Shown here: positions 1 to 6,754 of the stretch, piece by piece
Layout: each line of letters opens with the position of its first letter
Position numbering within the stretch: the stretch's first letter is position 1
Source: Anaerolinea sp.
Lineage (GTDB): Bacteria; Chloroflexota; Anaerolineae; Anaerolineales; Anaerolineaceae
Length of the DNA stretch: 16,109 nt
Direction: 5' to 3'
Assembly: GCA_020216845.1 (NCBI GenBank)
Contig: JAIWNK010000157.1
Coordinates: 1 to 16,109, forward strand
Notes under the pieces: generated by a model
Seen by the model: the letters and a program-made list of their open reading frames with translations, nothing else
The model's database searches: none
What the model was told of the DNA's origin: nothing
Position numbers and translations under genes: made by a program

Positions 1-32
1 TAAAATTGAGCGACTGAAACCACCAAAGACTG

Positions 33-64
33 ATAACAAAAACCACCGCATTGAACGGTGGCTT
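33..64 (-). terminator. Rho-independent terminator after tRNA-Pro
   Basis: Read on the minus strand, CCACCG (61-56) pairs with CGGTGG (48-43) around a 7-nt loop, and the hairpin is followed by TTTTTGTT (42-35). It starts about 10 nt past the tRNA 3' end, which is where an intrinsic terminator of the tRNA transcript should be. The stem is only 6 bp but GC-rich, and the U-tract is good. Confidence 0.65.
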
Positions 65-73
65 CTGATACAG

Positions 74-148
74 TCGGGGCGAAAGGATTTGAACCTTCGA
101 CCTCTTGCACCCCATGCAAGCGCGCTAGCCGGACTGCGCCACGCCCCG
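74..148 (-). tRNA. trnP: tRNA-Pro (anticodon GGG)
   Basis: A complete cloverleaf reads on the minus strand. The acceptor stem CGGGGCG/CGCCCCG is a perfect 7 bp match and the discriminator is A (position 74). The anticodon stem CTTGC/GCAAG encloses the loop ATGGGGT, so the anticodon GGG lies at 113-111. The T-arm contains GGTTCGAATCC. The C1:G72 pair is typical of bacterial tRNA-Pro. The 3' CCA is not encoded (the next bases are CTG), so it must be added by the CCA-adding enzyme. The gene lies downstream of the methyltransferase gene on the same strand but has its own promoter and terminator. Confidence 0.95.
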
Positions 149-171
149 ATCAGTTGTATCGAACGCTGTTT

Positions 172-205
172 ATTATACCGCGTTTTGAAAATTTGGGGAG
201 GGTTT
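172..205 (-). promoter_or_regulatory. Promoter of tRNA-Pro with AAACCCTC box
   Basis: On the minus strand a perfect TATAAT (177-172) is preceded by GCGG and lies 23 nt before the mature tRNA 5' end, implying a short leader removed by RNase P. There is no TTGACA-like -35. Instead AAACCCTC (205-198) sits exactly 20 nt upstream of TATAAT. The same octamer at the same distance, with the same GCGG, precedes the tmRNA gene at the other end of the window, which strengthens both calls. The box starts only 3 nt past the stop codon of the upstream methyltransferase gene. Confidence 0.65.
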
Positions 206-208
206 CGT

Positions 209-961
209 TTAAGTTTTCGCAACCCGACCCAGGGCATAAAAGGTTGGAATGTAAAGAACACGTTCACCGCGTTGGTAGGCTTGCTGTTCAACCTTTTGTA
301 GCGCGTCCAATTCTGTGGGGGTGCAAAAAGCGTGCAGGTCTTGGCGGAGCACGGACCATTCCAGATCATCTGCGGTTGTTGGGCGATCTTCGTCTTGCCA
401 AAAACCACCGAGCACGCCGCTTTGCACCTGTTGCAGACCGGCCTGGTGGAAGAGAGCAGACAAACGGCGTCCAATGAGGGGGTCGGCGCCTTGTTGCTGC
501 AAGGCGGCGGTCTGTAGCTTTCCCAGGTCGGCGAGAGCTGGCGGATAATCAATCCGTCCGCCGTAGTCGGGCTCAGCCAGGGCAAGCACCCAGCCGCCAG
601 CAATGGTGACGCGGCACATTTCCAACAGGGCGGCTAAGGGGTTGGGCAGCCAGAGGAGCAGAAAATGGCAAAAGCTCAGGTCAAACGAATTTGCGGCAAA
701 CGGCAGGTGGGTGGCGTCGCCGTTGAATAATGTTGACGCGGGGGCAACCTGACGGGCAAAGCACAGGGCTGACCGATCGTGATCAAGCCCGTAGACCAAC
801 GGTCCGGTTGGCATGTCGCAGAGCAGCGCGCCTGTGCCGCAGCCGACTTCTAGAATGCGGTGAGCTGCCTCTGCGTTGGATTGGGCGAACAGGTGTTGTC
901 GAAGGGAGCGTGTCCAGCTTGCCTGTTGCCGATAGCGGGTGTGCCACTCGGATAGGTTCAC
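209..961 (-). CDS. Class I SAM-dependent methyltransferase (last gene of the radical SAM operon)
   Basis: A 250-residue protein if started at GTG 961, which overlaps the TGA of the preceding gene as GTGA. An in-frame ATG at 997 is possible but would create a 40-nt overlap. Motif I ILEVGCGTGALL (about residues 37-48) binds SAM. An acidic residue in GLDHD ends strand 2, and DATHLPFAANSFD followed by a hydrophobic strand and a PNP segment is typical of the Methyltransf_11/UbiE-BioC-like group. The region after AEPDYGGRIDYP is less conserved and should hold the substrate site. The acceptor substrate cannot be read from the sequence. Because the gene is translationally coupled to the radical SAM pair, a role in tailoring the same product is a reasonable inference; an unrelated small-molecule methyltransferase is the alternative. 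Confidence 0.85.
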   Translation of the reverse strand: MNLSEWHTRYRQQASWTRSLRQHLFAQSNAEAAHRILEVGCGTGALLCDMPTGPLVYGLDHDRSALCFARQVAPASTLFNGDATHLPFAANSFDLSFCHFLLLWLPNPLAALLEMCRVTIAGGWVLALAEPDYGGRIDYPPALADLGKLQTAALQQQGADPLIGRRLSALFHQAGLQQVQSGVLGGFWQDEDRPTTADDLEWSVLRQDLHAFCTPTELDALQKVEQQAYQRGERVLYIPTFYALGRVAKT

Positions 962-2127
962 AGGCGGGCGCGCGCTTTTTGCCAGATGGCGACCCAATCG
1001 TCTTTGAGCAAATTGCCCAGCACTTCTTCAATACCTTGTGCGGGCAGCACATCGCCATCGGGTTCAACGTATAGCCAGGCACGTCCGGCACCTTGCACAG
1101 GTGTTTCCCCTTCGGAGAGTTCCAGGCTGAGCGGATGGAAGCTTGAATAGGGCACAGGCAAATCCCACGTCAATGAGAGGCCAAGGAGGAATGCCAGGTC
1201 GCGCAGGTCGTTCAATGCTGGGCGTAGCTCCGGGCTGCTTGCGCTGAGTGACAGGGAGTGGACATTCATCTGATGCAGTTTGCGGATCAGCTCTTCCATG
1301 TTGGCCTGATTGTTGGGCGTGAGCGTGAGGTGTACGGTGACGAATAGGTCTTCGGCCAGGGTGTCGCGCAGCGCTTCCCAGGCGGTTTCAGAGCTCGGGT
1401 CGAGGATCAGCATCAGGTGGTCGAGGCCGCTTTGTAGCACTTGTTGCAAGTATGTTGGCTTGCAAAGGCGTTGTCCATCACTGAGCAGACCCGTGACCTG
1501 ACCCAGTTTCTCAGCGTGGGCAATTAGTTCGGGCAGGTCAGGGCGCAGGGTTGGCTCGCCGCCGGTGAAGATGATGTGTGGAATGCCGGCTTGCCAGGCC
1601 TTATCCAGGATGGTTTTCCACTCTTGTGTTAGCAATTCGCGTGTGACGCGTGCGGTCGGCGCCAAATCGGGCGAGAAGCCTTCGCTCAGGCGGTACGTGA
1701 GGGCACAATCAAGCCGATAGGGGGCTGTCAGTGCACTGGCATAAGGGTCAACTCGTTCAAAGTCAAGGAAGGTTTCGGGGTCGAGGTCGGGGGTTTCAAT
1801 GAGCGTGTGCAGGCGCTCCTGAAAGTCACGAAAGTCATTGGCTGCCTTGGCCGCTGAAATCTGATAACGCCGTGCAATGAGGCGGGCAACTTGTTCGGCA
1901 GGAGTCTGTTGGATGAGATGATAGGCGTATTCAGCAGCGGTTTGGTTGAGGTGTAGGACGGTGCTGGCGTTGAGGATCAGCAGAGAGTCGCTGCCTGGGT
2001 CAATGCGCAAATGCATACGATAGGGCGGTTGGACCTCGGGGGGGGATTGGTAGGTGTAGATGCCGGGGGGCAAAGGGGCGGGGCGGCCAAAGATCCGGTC
2101 GAAGAGGGATTCAAACGTGCGTTTCAC
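958..2127 (-). CDS. Cluster-less radical SAM paralogue (pseudoenzyme) with PqqD-like N-terminal domain
   Basis: A 389-residue homologue of the radical SAM protein encoded two genes upstream. Shared blocks are PGIYTYQ (21-27), the PqqD-like domain (about 35-115; LHLNQTAAEYAYHLI), APYRLDCALTYR (135-146), IPHIIFTGGEPTLR (182-195) and DLPELIAHAEKLGQVTGL (197-214). The loop that should carry CX3CX2C aligns without gaps, but the three cysteines are Leu147, Phe151 and Asp154. In the SPASM-like C-terminus EPDGDVLPAQ replaces the partner's SDGSVLPCQ, and the protein ends just after IWQKARARL, so CX2CX5CX3C is absent. Only two cysteines remain (141, 222), so neither the SAM cluster nor an auxiliary cluster can form. 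The frame is intact, with a strong ribosome site and coupled neighbours, so this is a maintained protein rather than decay. Likely a non-catalytic partner or substrate-binding subunit (inference). Confidence 0.88.
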   Translation of the reverse strand: MKRTFESLFDRIFGRPAPLPPGIYTYQSPPEVQPPYRMHLRIDPGSDSLLILNASTVLHLNQTAAEYAYHLIQQTPAEQVARLIARRYQISAAKAANDFRDFQERLHTLIETPDLDPETFLDFERVDPYASALTAPYRLDCALTYRLSEGFSPDLAPTARVTRELLTQEWKTILDKAWQAGIPHIIFTGGEPTLRPDLPELIAHAEKLGQVTGLLSDGQRLCKPTYLQQVLQSGLDHLMLILDPSSETAWEALRDTLAEDLFVTVHLTLTPNNQANMEELIRKLHQMNVHSLSLSASSPELRPALNDLRDLAFLLGLSLTWDLPVPYSSFHPLSLELSEGETPVQGAGRAWLYVEPDGDVLPAQGIEEVLGNLLKDDWVAIWQKARARL

Positions 2128-2132
2128 AGTAG

Positions 2133-2139
2133 ACCTCCT
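2133..2139 (-). promoter_or_regulatory. Ribosome binding site fixing the GTG start of the radical SAM paralogue
   Basis: AGGAGGT on the minus strand lies five bases before GTG 2127 and overlaps the TAG stop (2140-2138) of the upstream membrane-protein gene. It decides the start: the open frame continues upstream to 2487, but that part is antisense-like sequence inside the membrane-protein gene, and homology with the active paralogue begins only after this GTG. Confidence 0.85.
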
Positions 2140-3667
2140 ATGGGGTAGGTGCATTGGATGGGAGCAATAGGGTGAGCAAACAAACGATGCTGAGGATGAG
2201 GACGCTGCTGATGATGCTGACGGTAAGCCATTTGTTGGTTTTGGGGATGTTTCCCAACTTAATTGTTGGTGCGATCGAATCCAGTTCTTCTGGCTTGCCA
2301 GTGAGCCGATGGCGACGGAAGAAAACAATGAAAAGGAGGTAAGGCAAGCCAAACACAAACACGCTGACAGCAAAAAGCAGGTTGACCATTTGCTGTAATT
2401 CGCGGCTAAGTAAGCCGGTTGTGGCATCACGCATATTGATGGAGATGATGGTGACACCGAGAACGGCCAATACCAGGCCAAAGCCAAGCAGAATGCGACC
2501 GCTACGCGGTGCCAGTTTGCCCTCTTTTTCCGATAGGCGGACGCCTAAGCTAAGCGTGCTATGGGTAATTAGAGCGGCAAAGACGAGTAATGATGGGCCA
2601 AGCCCCAATTGTTCGGCGGTGAATTCAAGCGGGTCATAGATGTTGGTGCCGAGCAGGGCGAGCACCAGGCCGAGTGTAAAGGCAGGGGAGGCAACGCTGA
2701 CTGCCAAGCAGGTAGCTGCGTTGCGGGCATTCCAGCGTCGGGCAATGAGCAGCACGACCGTAACGATGAGAACGGGGATTGAGAAGAAAAAGTCCACGCC
2801 GGCGGTCATATCCAATGGAGTGGGTTCGGGCAATTCGCCGCCGCCCGCTGCAAGAATGTCGTTCAGGGCAAGCAATAGGACTATGGCTGGGCGAGTGATG
2901 ATCACAAAGGCAGATAATGCTTTGAGAACATCATCGTCAAAGCGTTTTCTGACAAAGACGACGAGACGCTTGCCGAGGTCTACTGCCGCATCTACAACGG
3001 CGATGCCGGAGAACAGCCATATAGGAAGCAGCAGAAGTAAGATGATCGAAGAGATACCATCCAGTTGATAGGCAAGGTTTGAAAGGCTGCCGCTTCCGAG
3101 GACGTAAAGCAGAAAAAAGAAGAAGATGACGCCAAGCCAGATGAGGAACTCGCCAATTTGGAAGCTCTTCCAGAATGGTTTTTTGTGGGTGAAAAGGTAG
3201 GGGATGGTGCTGCCGATCCACAACAATGGCGCTGTGCAACACCAGAGGATCAAGGCGGCTTGTCTTTCAAAGGGTATGATGCAGAGCAGCTGTCCGCCAA
3301 ATAGCAAAGCAATGGGGATGAAGAAGAGCGGGCCATCTGTGGCGCCGGTAAGTAAAAAGGCCCAGCTGAGCATCAGTGCCAGCATGCCGCTGAATAAGGC
3401 TAAGATGGGGATTTCTCGCAATCCGAGCGTTTCGTTTGGTGGAAGGAAGGTGATACTGGGAATGCTTGAGTAGAAGATTTCAGTGACGAAAACGGAGATG
3501 AGCAATACTCCAGTGGATGTGTAACCGACAATGCTGAGAATGCGCAATTGGCGCGGCATTTCTTTGAGGTTGTGAAAGGCCTCTTCGAAGGGAATAAGAT
3601 AGAAATAATACGCGAATCGCCAAAGAATATTGCCAATAAAACGGAGGGAGCTGATTATTTGGTTCAT
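2138..3667 (-). CDS. Polytopic inner-membrane protein of unknown function (12-13 helices)
   Basis: A 509-residue protein starting at ATG 3667, which overlaps the TGA of the radical SAM gene as ATGA; the frame extends to 3742, but that part lies inside the upstream gene. After an N-terminal amphipathic stretch (about 1-45) there are 12-13 hydrophobic segments, for example ILSIVGYTSTGVLLISVFV, ILALFSGMLALMLSWAFLL, FLIWLGVIFFFFLLYVL, IILLLLLPIWLFSGIAVV and WLTVSIISSVLILSIVCLLTLLL close to the C-terminus. A charged loop KRLVVFVRKRFDDD lies mid-protein. I recognise no transporter, protease or ATPase motif and no known family. It sits between the active and the cluster-less radical SAM genes, so a role as membrane anchor, exporter or assembly partner for the operon product is plausible but unproven. 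Confidence 0.85.
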   Translation of the reverse strand: MNQIISSLRFIGNILWRFAYYFYLIPFEEAFHNLKEMPRQLRILSIVGYTSTGVLLISVFVTEIFYSSIPSITFLPPNETLGLREIPILALFSGMLALMLSWAFLLTGATDGPLFFIPIALLFGGQLLCIIPFERQAALILWCCTAPLLWIGSTIPYLFTHKKPFWKSFQIGEFLIWLGVIFFFFLLYVLGSGSLSNLAYQLDGISSIILLLLLPIWLFSGIAVVDAAVDLGKRLVVFVRKRFDDDVLKALSAFVIITRPAIVLLLALNDILAAGGGELPEPTPLDMTAGVDFFFSIPVLIVTVVLLIARRWNARNAATCLAVSVASPAFTLGLVLALLGTNIYDPLEFTAEQLGLGPSLLVFAALITHSTLSLGVRLSEKEGKLAPRSGRILLGFGLVLAVLGVTIISINMRDATTGLLSRELQQMVNLLFAVSVFVFGLPYLLFIVFFRRHRLTGKPEELDSIAPTIKLGNIPKTNKWLTVSIISSVLILSIVCLLTLLLPSNAPTP

Positions 3668-5016
3668 GGTTTTGGCGAGAGGTGGTTTCTTTCCAGTGGG
3701 CAGCCGCCGCCGCATTCGGAGAGCAGGCCACAAGTCTGACATTCGGTCGGCAGGTTACGCCGTTCACGCAGGCTGAGGGCTAACTCGTGATTCCAAATGT
3801 CCTGCCAGGGAGTTTCAAGAATGTTGCCCAGGCTGGTGTAATACGATTGACAGGGCAAGACACTGCCATCAGATTCGATGCACATGTTGTAGAGTGCGGC
3901 CGTGCAGCCTTTGACTCCCAAATCCATTTGGACGGGGTCGAAGTGACAATATTGGGTTGGCGTGTACCAGATTAGCCGCTGACCCTGTTGCTCGGTGATG
4001 GTGCGGGCCATTTCGAGCAGGGTGGGTAAGTCGCTGGCGGGCAGTCCACTGCCGACGTTGGCACCATGACCGGCATAAATGAGCGCATTCAGGCCAACGG
4101 TTGGCACGCCCATTTGCCCAAGAAAGCGCAGCGTTTCAGCCAAGGTGTGACGGTTGCTGCGGAGCATGGTGGTGTTGGTCATCACATAGAGGCGGGTGGC
4201 CAGGGCGTTGCGAATGCCTTGGGTTGTTTCTTGCCAGGCGCCGGTGGCGCGCACCATGCGATCGTGAACGCTGGCATCGTGCGATTCGAGCGTGATTTGT
4301 ACGTGGTCCAGCCCGGCATTGATCAGGGTCTGCAAATAGAGTGGATCGCTGAGACGGCGGCCATTGGTGTTGAGCCCGGTAATTTGGCCGAGGGATTCGG
4401 CGTGGGCAATTAGCTCTGGCAGGTCATCGCGCAGGGTCGGTTCTCCACCGGTGAAGACAATGTGGGGAATGCCGATTTGCCACAGCAAGTCCAGAATGCG
4501 TTTCCACTCTGCGGTAGGCAGCTCGGGGTAATTGCGCGGGCGGTCGTTGTAGCAGTGGGCACAGGCGTTGTTGCAGCGGTAGGTGAGAGCCAGGTCCATG
4601 CGGTAGGGTGCGCTTGGGTGCGAAGAGAACGGGGCAGTCGTTTCTAGATCCAGGTCGCAAACTGGGCACGCTCCCTCAGGGTCAAGCAGGGCTTGCAGCT
4701 GCTGACAGAAGTTGGCGTAGTCTTGCCTGGCTTGAGACGAGCGGACCTGATAGGTGTGCATGAGCGCTTGAATCGCTGTGCGTTGGGGGGTGTCATTGAG
4801 GGCCAGGTGCGCCATGAAGGTGGCGCTGGGGTTGAGGTGCAAGAAGCGGGCGGCGTTGATGATCAGTAAGCCACTGCCATCGCCTTCAACGCGCAGATGC
4901 AGGCGGGCCCGTCCTTGTGGGCTTTGGTGCTGAAAGGAATAGATCCCCGGGGCGGGGTGTTCGGGGAGTGGGGTTGGGCGCGCGGCTGCCCAAAGCTGCT
5001 CAAGCCAGAGCGGCAT
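3664..5016 (-). CDS. RRE/PqqD-like domain fused to radical SAM-SPASM peptide-modifying enzyme
   Basis: A 450-residue, probably cytoplasmic enzyme. Residues about 40-112 resemble PqqD-type RiPP recognition elements (LLIINAARFLHLNPSATFMAHL ... YQVRSSQARQDYANF). Residues 141-350 form the radical SAM domain: C148-X3-C152-X2-C155 for the [4Fe-4S] cluster, FTGGEPT at 188-194, and NTNG at 216-219. The C-terminus is SPASM-like: C371, C379, G384-X4-C389, then C426-X2-C429-X5-C435-X3-C439, which can ligate auxiliary clusters; the last canonical SPASM cysteine seems to be missing. An extra CPVC (117-120) lies between the two domains. Start ATG 5016 has AAGGGGA overlapping the TAA of the upstream gene. 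Enzymes with this layout generally install thioether or C-C crosslinks in peptides bound by the RRE (known for the family). The adjacent protein with a Cys-Ala tail is the obvious candidate substrate (inference). Confidence 0.92.
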   Translation of the reverse strand: MPLWLEQLWAAARPTPLPEHPAPGIYSFQHQSPQGRARLHLRVEGDGSGLLIINAARFLHLNPSATFMAHLALNDTPQRTAIQALMHTYQVRSSQARQDYANFCQQLQALLDPEGACPVCDLDLETTAPFSSHPSAPYRMDLALTYRCNNACAHCYNDRPRNYPELPTAEWKRILDLLWQIGIPHIVFTGGEPTLRDDLPELIAHAESLGQITGLNTNGRRLSDPLYLQTLINAGLDHVQITLESHDASVHDRMVRATGAWQETTQGIRNALATRLYVMTNTTMLRSNRHTLAETLRFLGQMGVPTVGLNALIYAGHGANVGSGLPASDLPTLLEMARTITEQQGQRLIWYTPTQYCHFDPVQMDLGVKGCTAALYNMCIESDGSVLPCQSYYTSLGNILETPWQDIWNHELALSLRERRNLPTECQTCGLLSECGGGCPLERNHLSPKP

Positions 5017-5028
5017 GGGAGTTTCCCC

Positions 5029-6732
5029 TTACCTGCCACCGCCGGCACAAGCACAGGCGCAACCGGCGCAGGCACAGGCGCATGCGCAAGAACGTCCGCC
5101 GCCGCCACCACTTCGCCCTCGCGAGGAGCTACTGCTGCTGCTGGGTTGTGGGATCGGATTGGTGCGGTTGGTGATGCCACTGGTGAAGCTGTTGACGTCA
5201 TTGACGATGCCAGAGGAGACGTTTTGGACGCTGTTGACGACGCGGGCAGCAAAATCGGAGCCGGGCAGGTGTGGCAAACTGCCAGGAGCAGCGCTGACCC
5301 CTGCTGCACCACTGCCCTGGAAAGCCGCCGGAGCACTGCCGCCGATTGGACGGGCAAAAGTTGGGTCGAGCCGTCCCCACCAACCGGGCACGTAGACGGG
5401 GCCGCTGGAAAATACCTCGCGGGTGCGGCGGTCGTAGTCACGGTCAAGCATTGTCCAACCAAGCAGTTCGTCGTAGCGCTGACTTTTGACTTCGGGGGTG
5501 TTGGCAGCTTCCACCTGTTCCCAGGCCTTTGTCATAATGCTCCGGTAATATTCAAGCGTTTCTTTACGGCTGAAGCCTTTCATCTTCTCGCCCACGCTCT
5601 TGACCAGCGCCACAACCATGGATTGAAGCGCTTTTTGGCGTGCTGGGCCGTCTTTTTCTTTGAAGGCGTCCAGGAATTCGATTTCGTAGGGTTGAAGTGT
5701 TTCGGGCAAGGGGTCGGCGCGTTCCAGCGTCAGCGGTTTGAGGCTGGTGACAGTTGCGGCACCTTTCTTGAGGATGCTGAAGAGGGTCATTGTCAGCACT
5801 TTGTCGAGCGGCTGTTCCATTAGGATGGCAGCTTCAATGGCTGTCAGGCCGCGCTTGATGCCATGTCCTTCAACCGAGATGCGCGGTGGCATGTATTGCA
5901 GACGGCGTTTTTTGGCAGCTTGCGCGCTCGAAACAGAAACCCACGTGATCAGGCCAAGGAAACCGGCACAGCAACCCACGGACATGGCGGTGTCGTCATC
6001 AATTCCCAGCGTATCCCACAGGGTGGGGCGTTTGAGCACGCCTTCTGGCATGAGGCGGGCGGGGAAGGAGGCGCCAAAACGATATTTGTTGGCGGTGTTA
6101 GCTTCAGTGCTGCGCCAACGATAGAAAACACTGCCTTGCTGGTCGTAGCCTGATTCGGGTTCTGCCGCCCCAGGCCAGCCAGCGGGGGTGAAATAACGCG
6201 GCTCTTCTGGCTCGATGCCAGGCGGCAGGTGCAGGGTAAGGGTGTAATCGGTGTTGCCGGTGACCAGGCTGGAATCAAAATAGTTCGGTTGGAAGTTGAA
6301 ACTGGCGTAGTCTTCGTTGTTGACCGGCTTGGTGTAGAAGAGCATGCCTTGAATGCCGGTGATGCGGGCGTGGAAGGTGCCCTTTTTGCCAGGGGGGATG
6401 GAGTTGGCGCCCAGGCCAAAGGCAATGCCGTTATCAATGTAGGCGGAGATGCTGATATCGGTAATCTTTTTGCCGTTTATATCGGCGCTGGCATTGGCAG
6501 TGCTGAATTGCGTGGTGGGCATGCCGATATCCACGTATTCGATGGTCGCGCCTTTGGGTTGGTTGGCAAAGACGTAAACGTAATCTACTGTCGCACTGCC
6601 ATCTGCATTGATATACAGATGGACTTCAGCTCGTTCAACGGCAAAGTAATAGGATTGGGCAGACGCGCTGACAAACGAACCGGCCAGGGCAAATACAATC
6701 AAAAGCAGGGATAGCCAACGAATGAGGCGCAT
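5029..6732 (-). CDS. DUF2207-like membrane protein with C-terminal Cys-Ala repeat tail (candidate modified substrate)
   Basis: A 567-residue protein starting at ATG 6732, with AAGGAG 6 nt upstream. Residues 1-25 are a signal peptide (hydrophobic core LLLIVFALAG, cleavage site ASA-Q). Residues 26-245 form a beta-rich extracytoplasmic domain with repeated Asn/Tyr motifs. A membrane segment at about 248-268 (VGCCAGFLGLITWV) is followed by AAKKRR, so the C-terminal 300 residues should be cytoplasmic by the positive-inside rule. That part has a helical region (AIEAAILMEQPLDKVLTMTLFSILKKGA) recalling DUF2207/TPM-type proteins, a linker rich in Gly, Ala, Pro and Asn, a seven-Ser run and an Arg/Gly stretch. 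It ends in (CA)4-G-(CA)3-GGGR. The stop codon is 12 nt from the radical SAM gene. The DUF2207 assignment is tentative; topology and tail are seen directly. Confidence 0.82.
   Translation of the reverse strand: MRLIRWLSLLLIVFALAGSFVSASAQSYYFAVERAEVHLYINADGSATVDYVYVFANQPKGATIEYVDIGMPTTQFSTANASADINGKKITDISISAYIDNGIAFGLGANSIPPGKKGTFHARITGIQGMLFYTKPVNNEDYASFNFQPNYFDSSLVTGNTDYTLTLHLPPGIEPEEPRYFTPAGWPGAAEPESGYDQQGSVFYRWRSTEANTANKYRFGASFPARLMPEGVLKRPTLWDTLGIDDDTAMSVGCCAGFLGLITWVSVSSAQAAKKRRLQYMPPRISVEGHGIKRGLTAIEAAILMEQPLDKVLTMTLFSILKKGAATVTSLKPLTLERADPLPETLQPYEIEFLDAFKEKDGPARQKALQSMVVALVKSVGEKMKGFSRKETLEYYRSIMTKAWEQVEAANTPEVKSQRYDELLGWTMLDRDYDRRTREVFSSGPVYVPGWWGRLDPTFARPIGGSAPAAFQGSGAAGVSAAPGSLPHLPGSDFAARVVNSVQNVSSGIVNDVNSFTSGITNRTNPIPQPSSSSSSSRGRSGGGGGRSCACACACAGCACACAGGGR
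5044..5088 (-). other. Cys-Ala repeat tail encoded at the 3' end of the DUF2207-like gene
   Basis: Residues 549-563 are four Cys-Ala pairs, one Gly and three Cys-Ala pairs, followed by GGGR and the stop. The seven Cys codons mix TGC and TGT and the seven Ala codons mix GCA, GCC and GCT. The repeat is therefore not a young DNA microsatellite and seems to be kept at protein level. No zinc-binding spacing (CX2C) is present. Evenly spaced CXC cysteines separated by small residues recall core peptides of thioether-forming radical SAM enzymes. Confidence 0.85.
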
Positions 6733-6754
6733 AGAAGGCTCCTTCAGGTGTGAC

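Noticed and set aside
209..2127. Missing SPASM cysteines of the inactive paralogue caused by a recent frameshift
   Set aside because: No frame downstream of its stop contains a CX2CX5CX3C segment; the methyltransferase gene follows at once, and the cluster cysteines are also lost in the middle of an intact frame.
2128..2487. Upstream extension of the cluster-less radical SAM protein
   Set aside because: It lies within the membrane-protein gene; AGGAGGT before GTG 2127 and homology with the paralogue fix the start.
4897..5823. Plus-strand frame of about 300 codons opposite the radical SAM and tailed-protein genes
   Set aside because: Shadow of two well-supported minus-strand genes; no ribosome site and no family resemblance.
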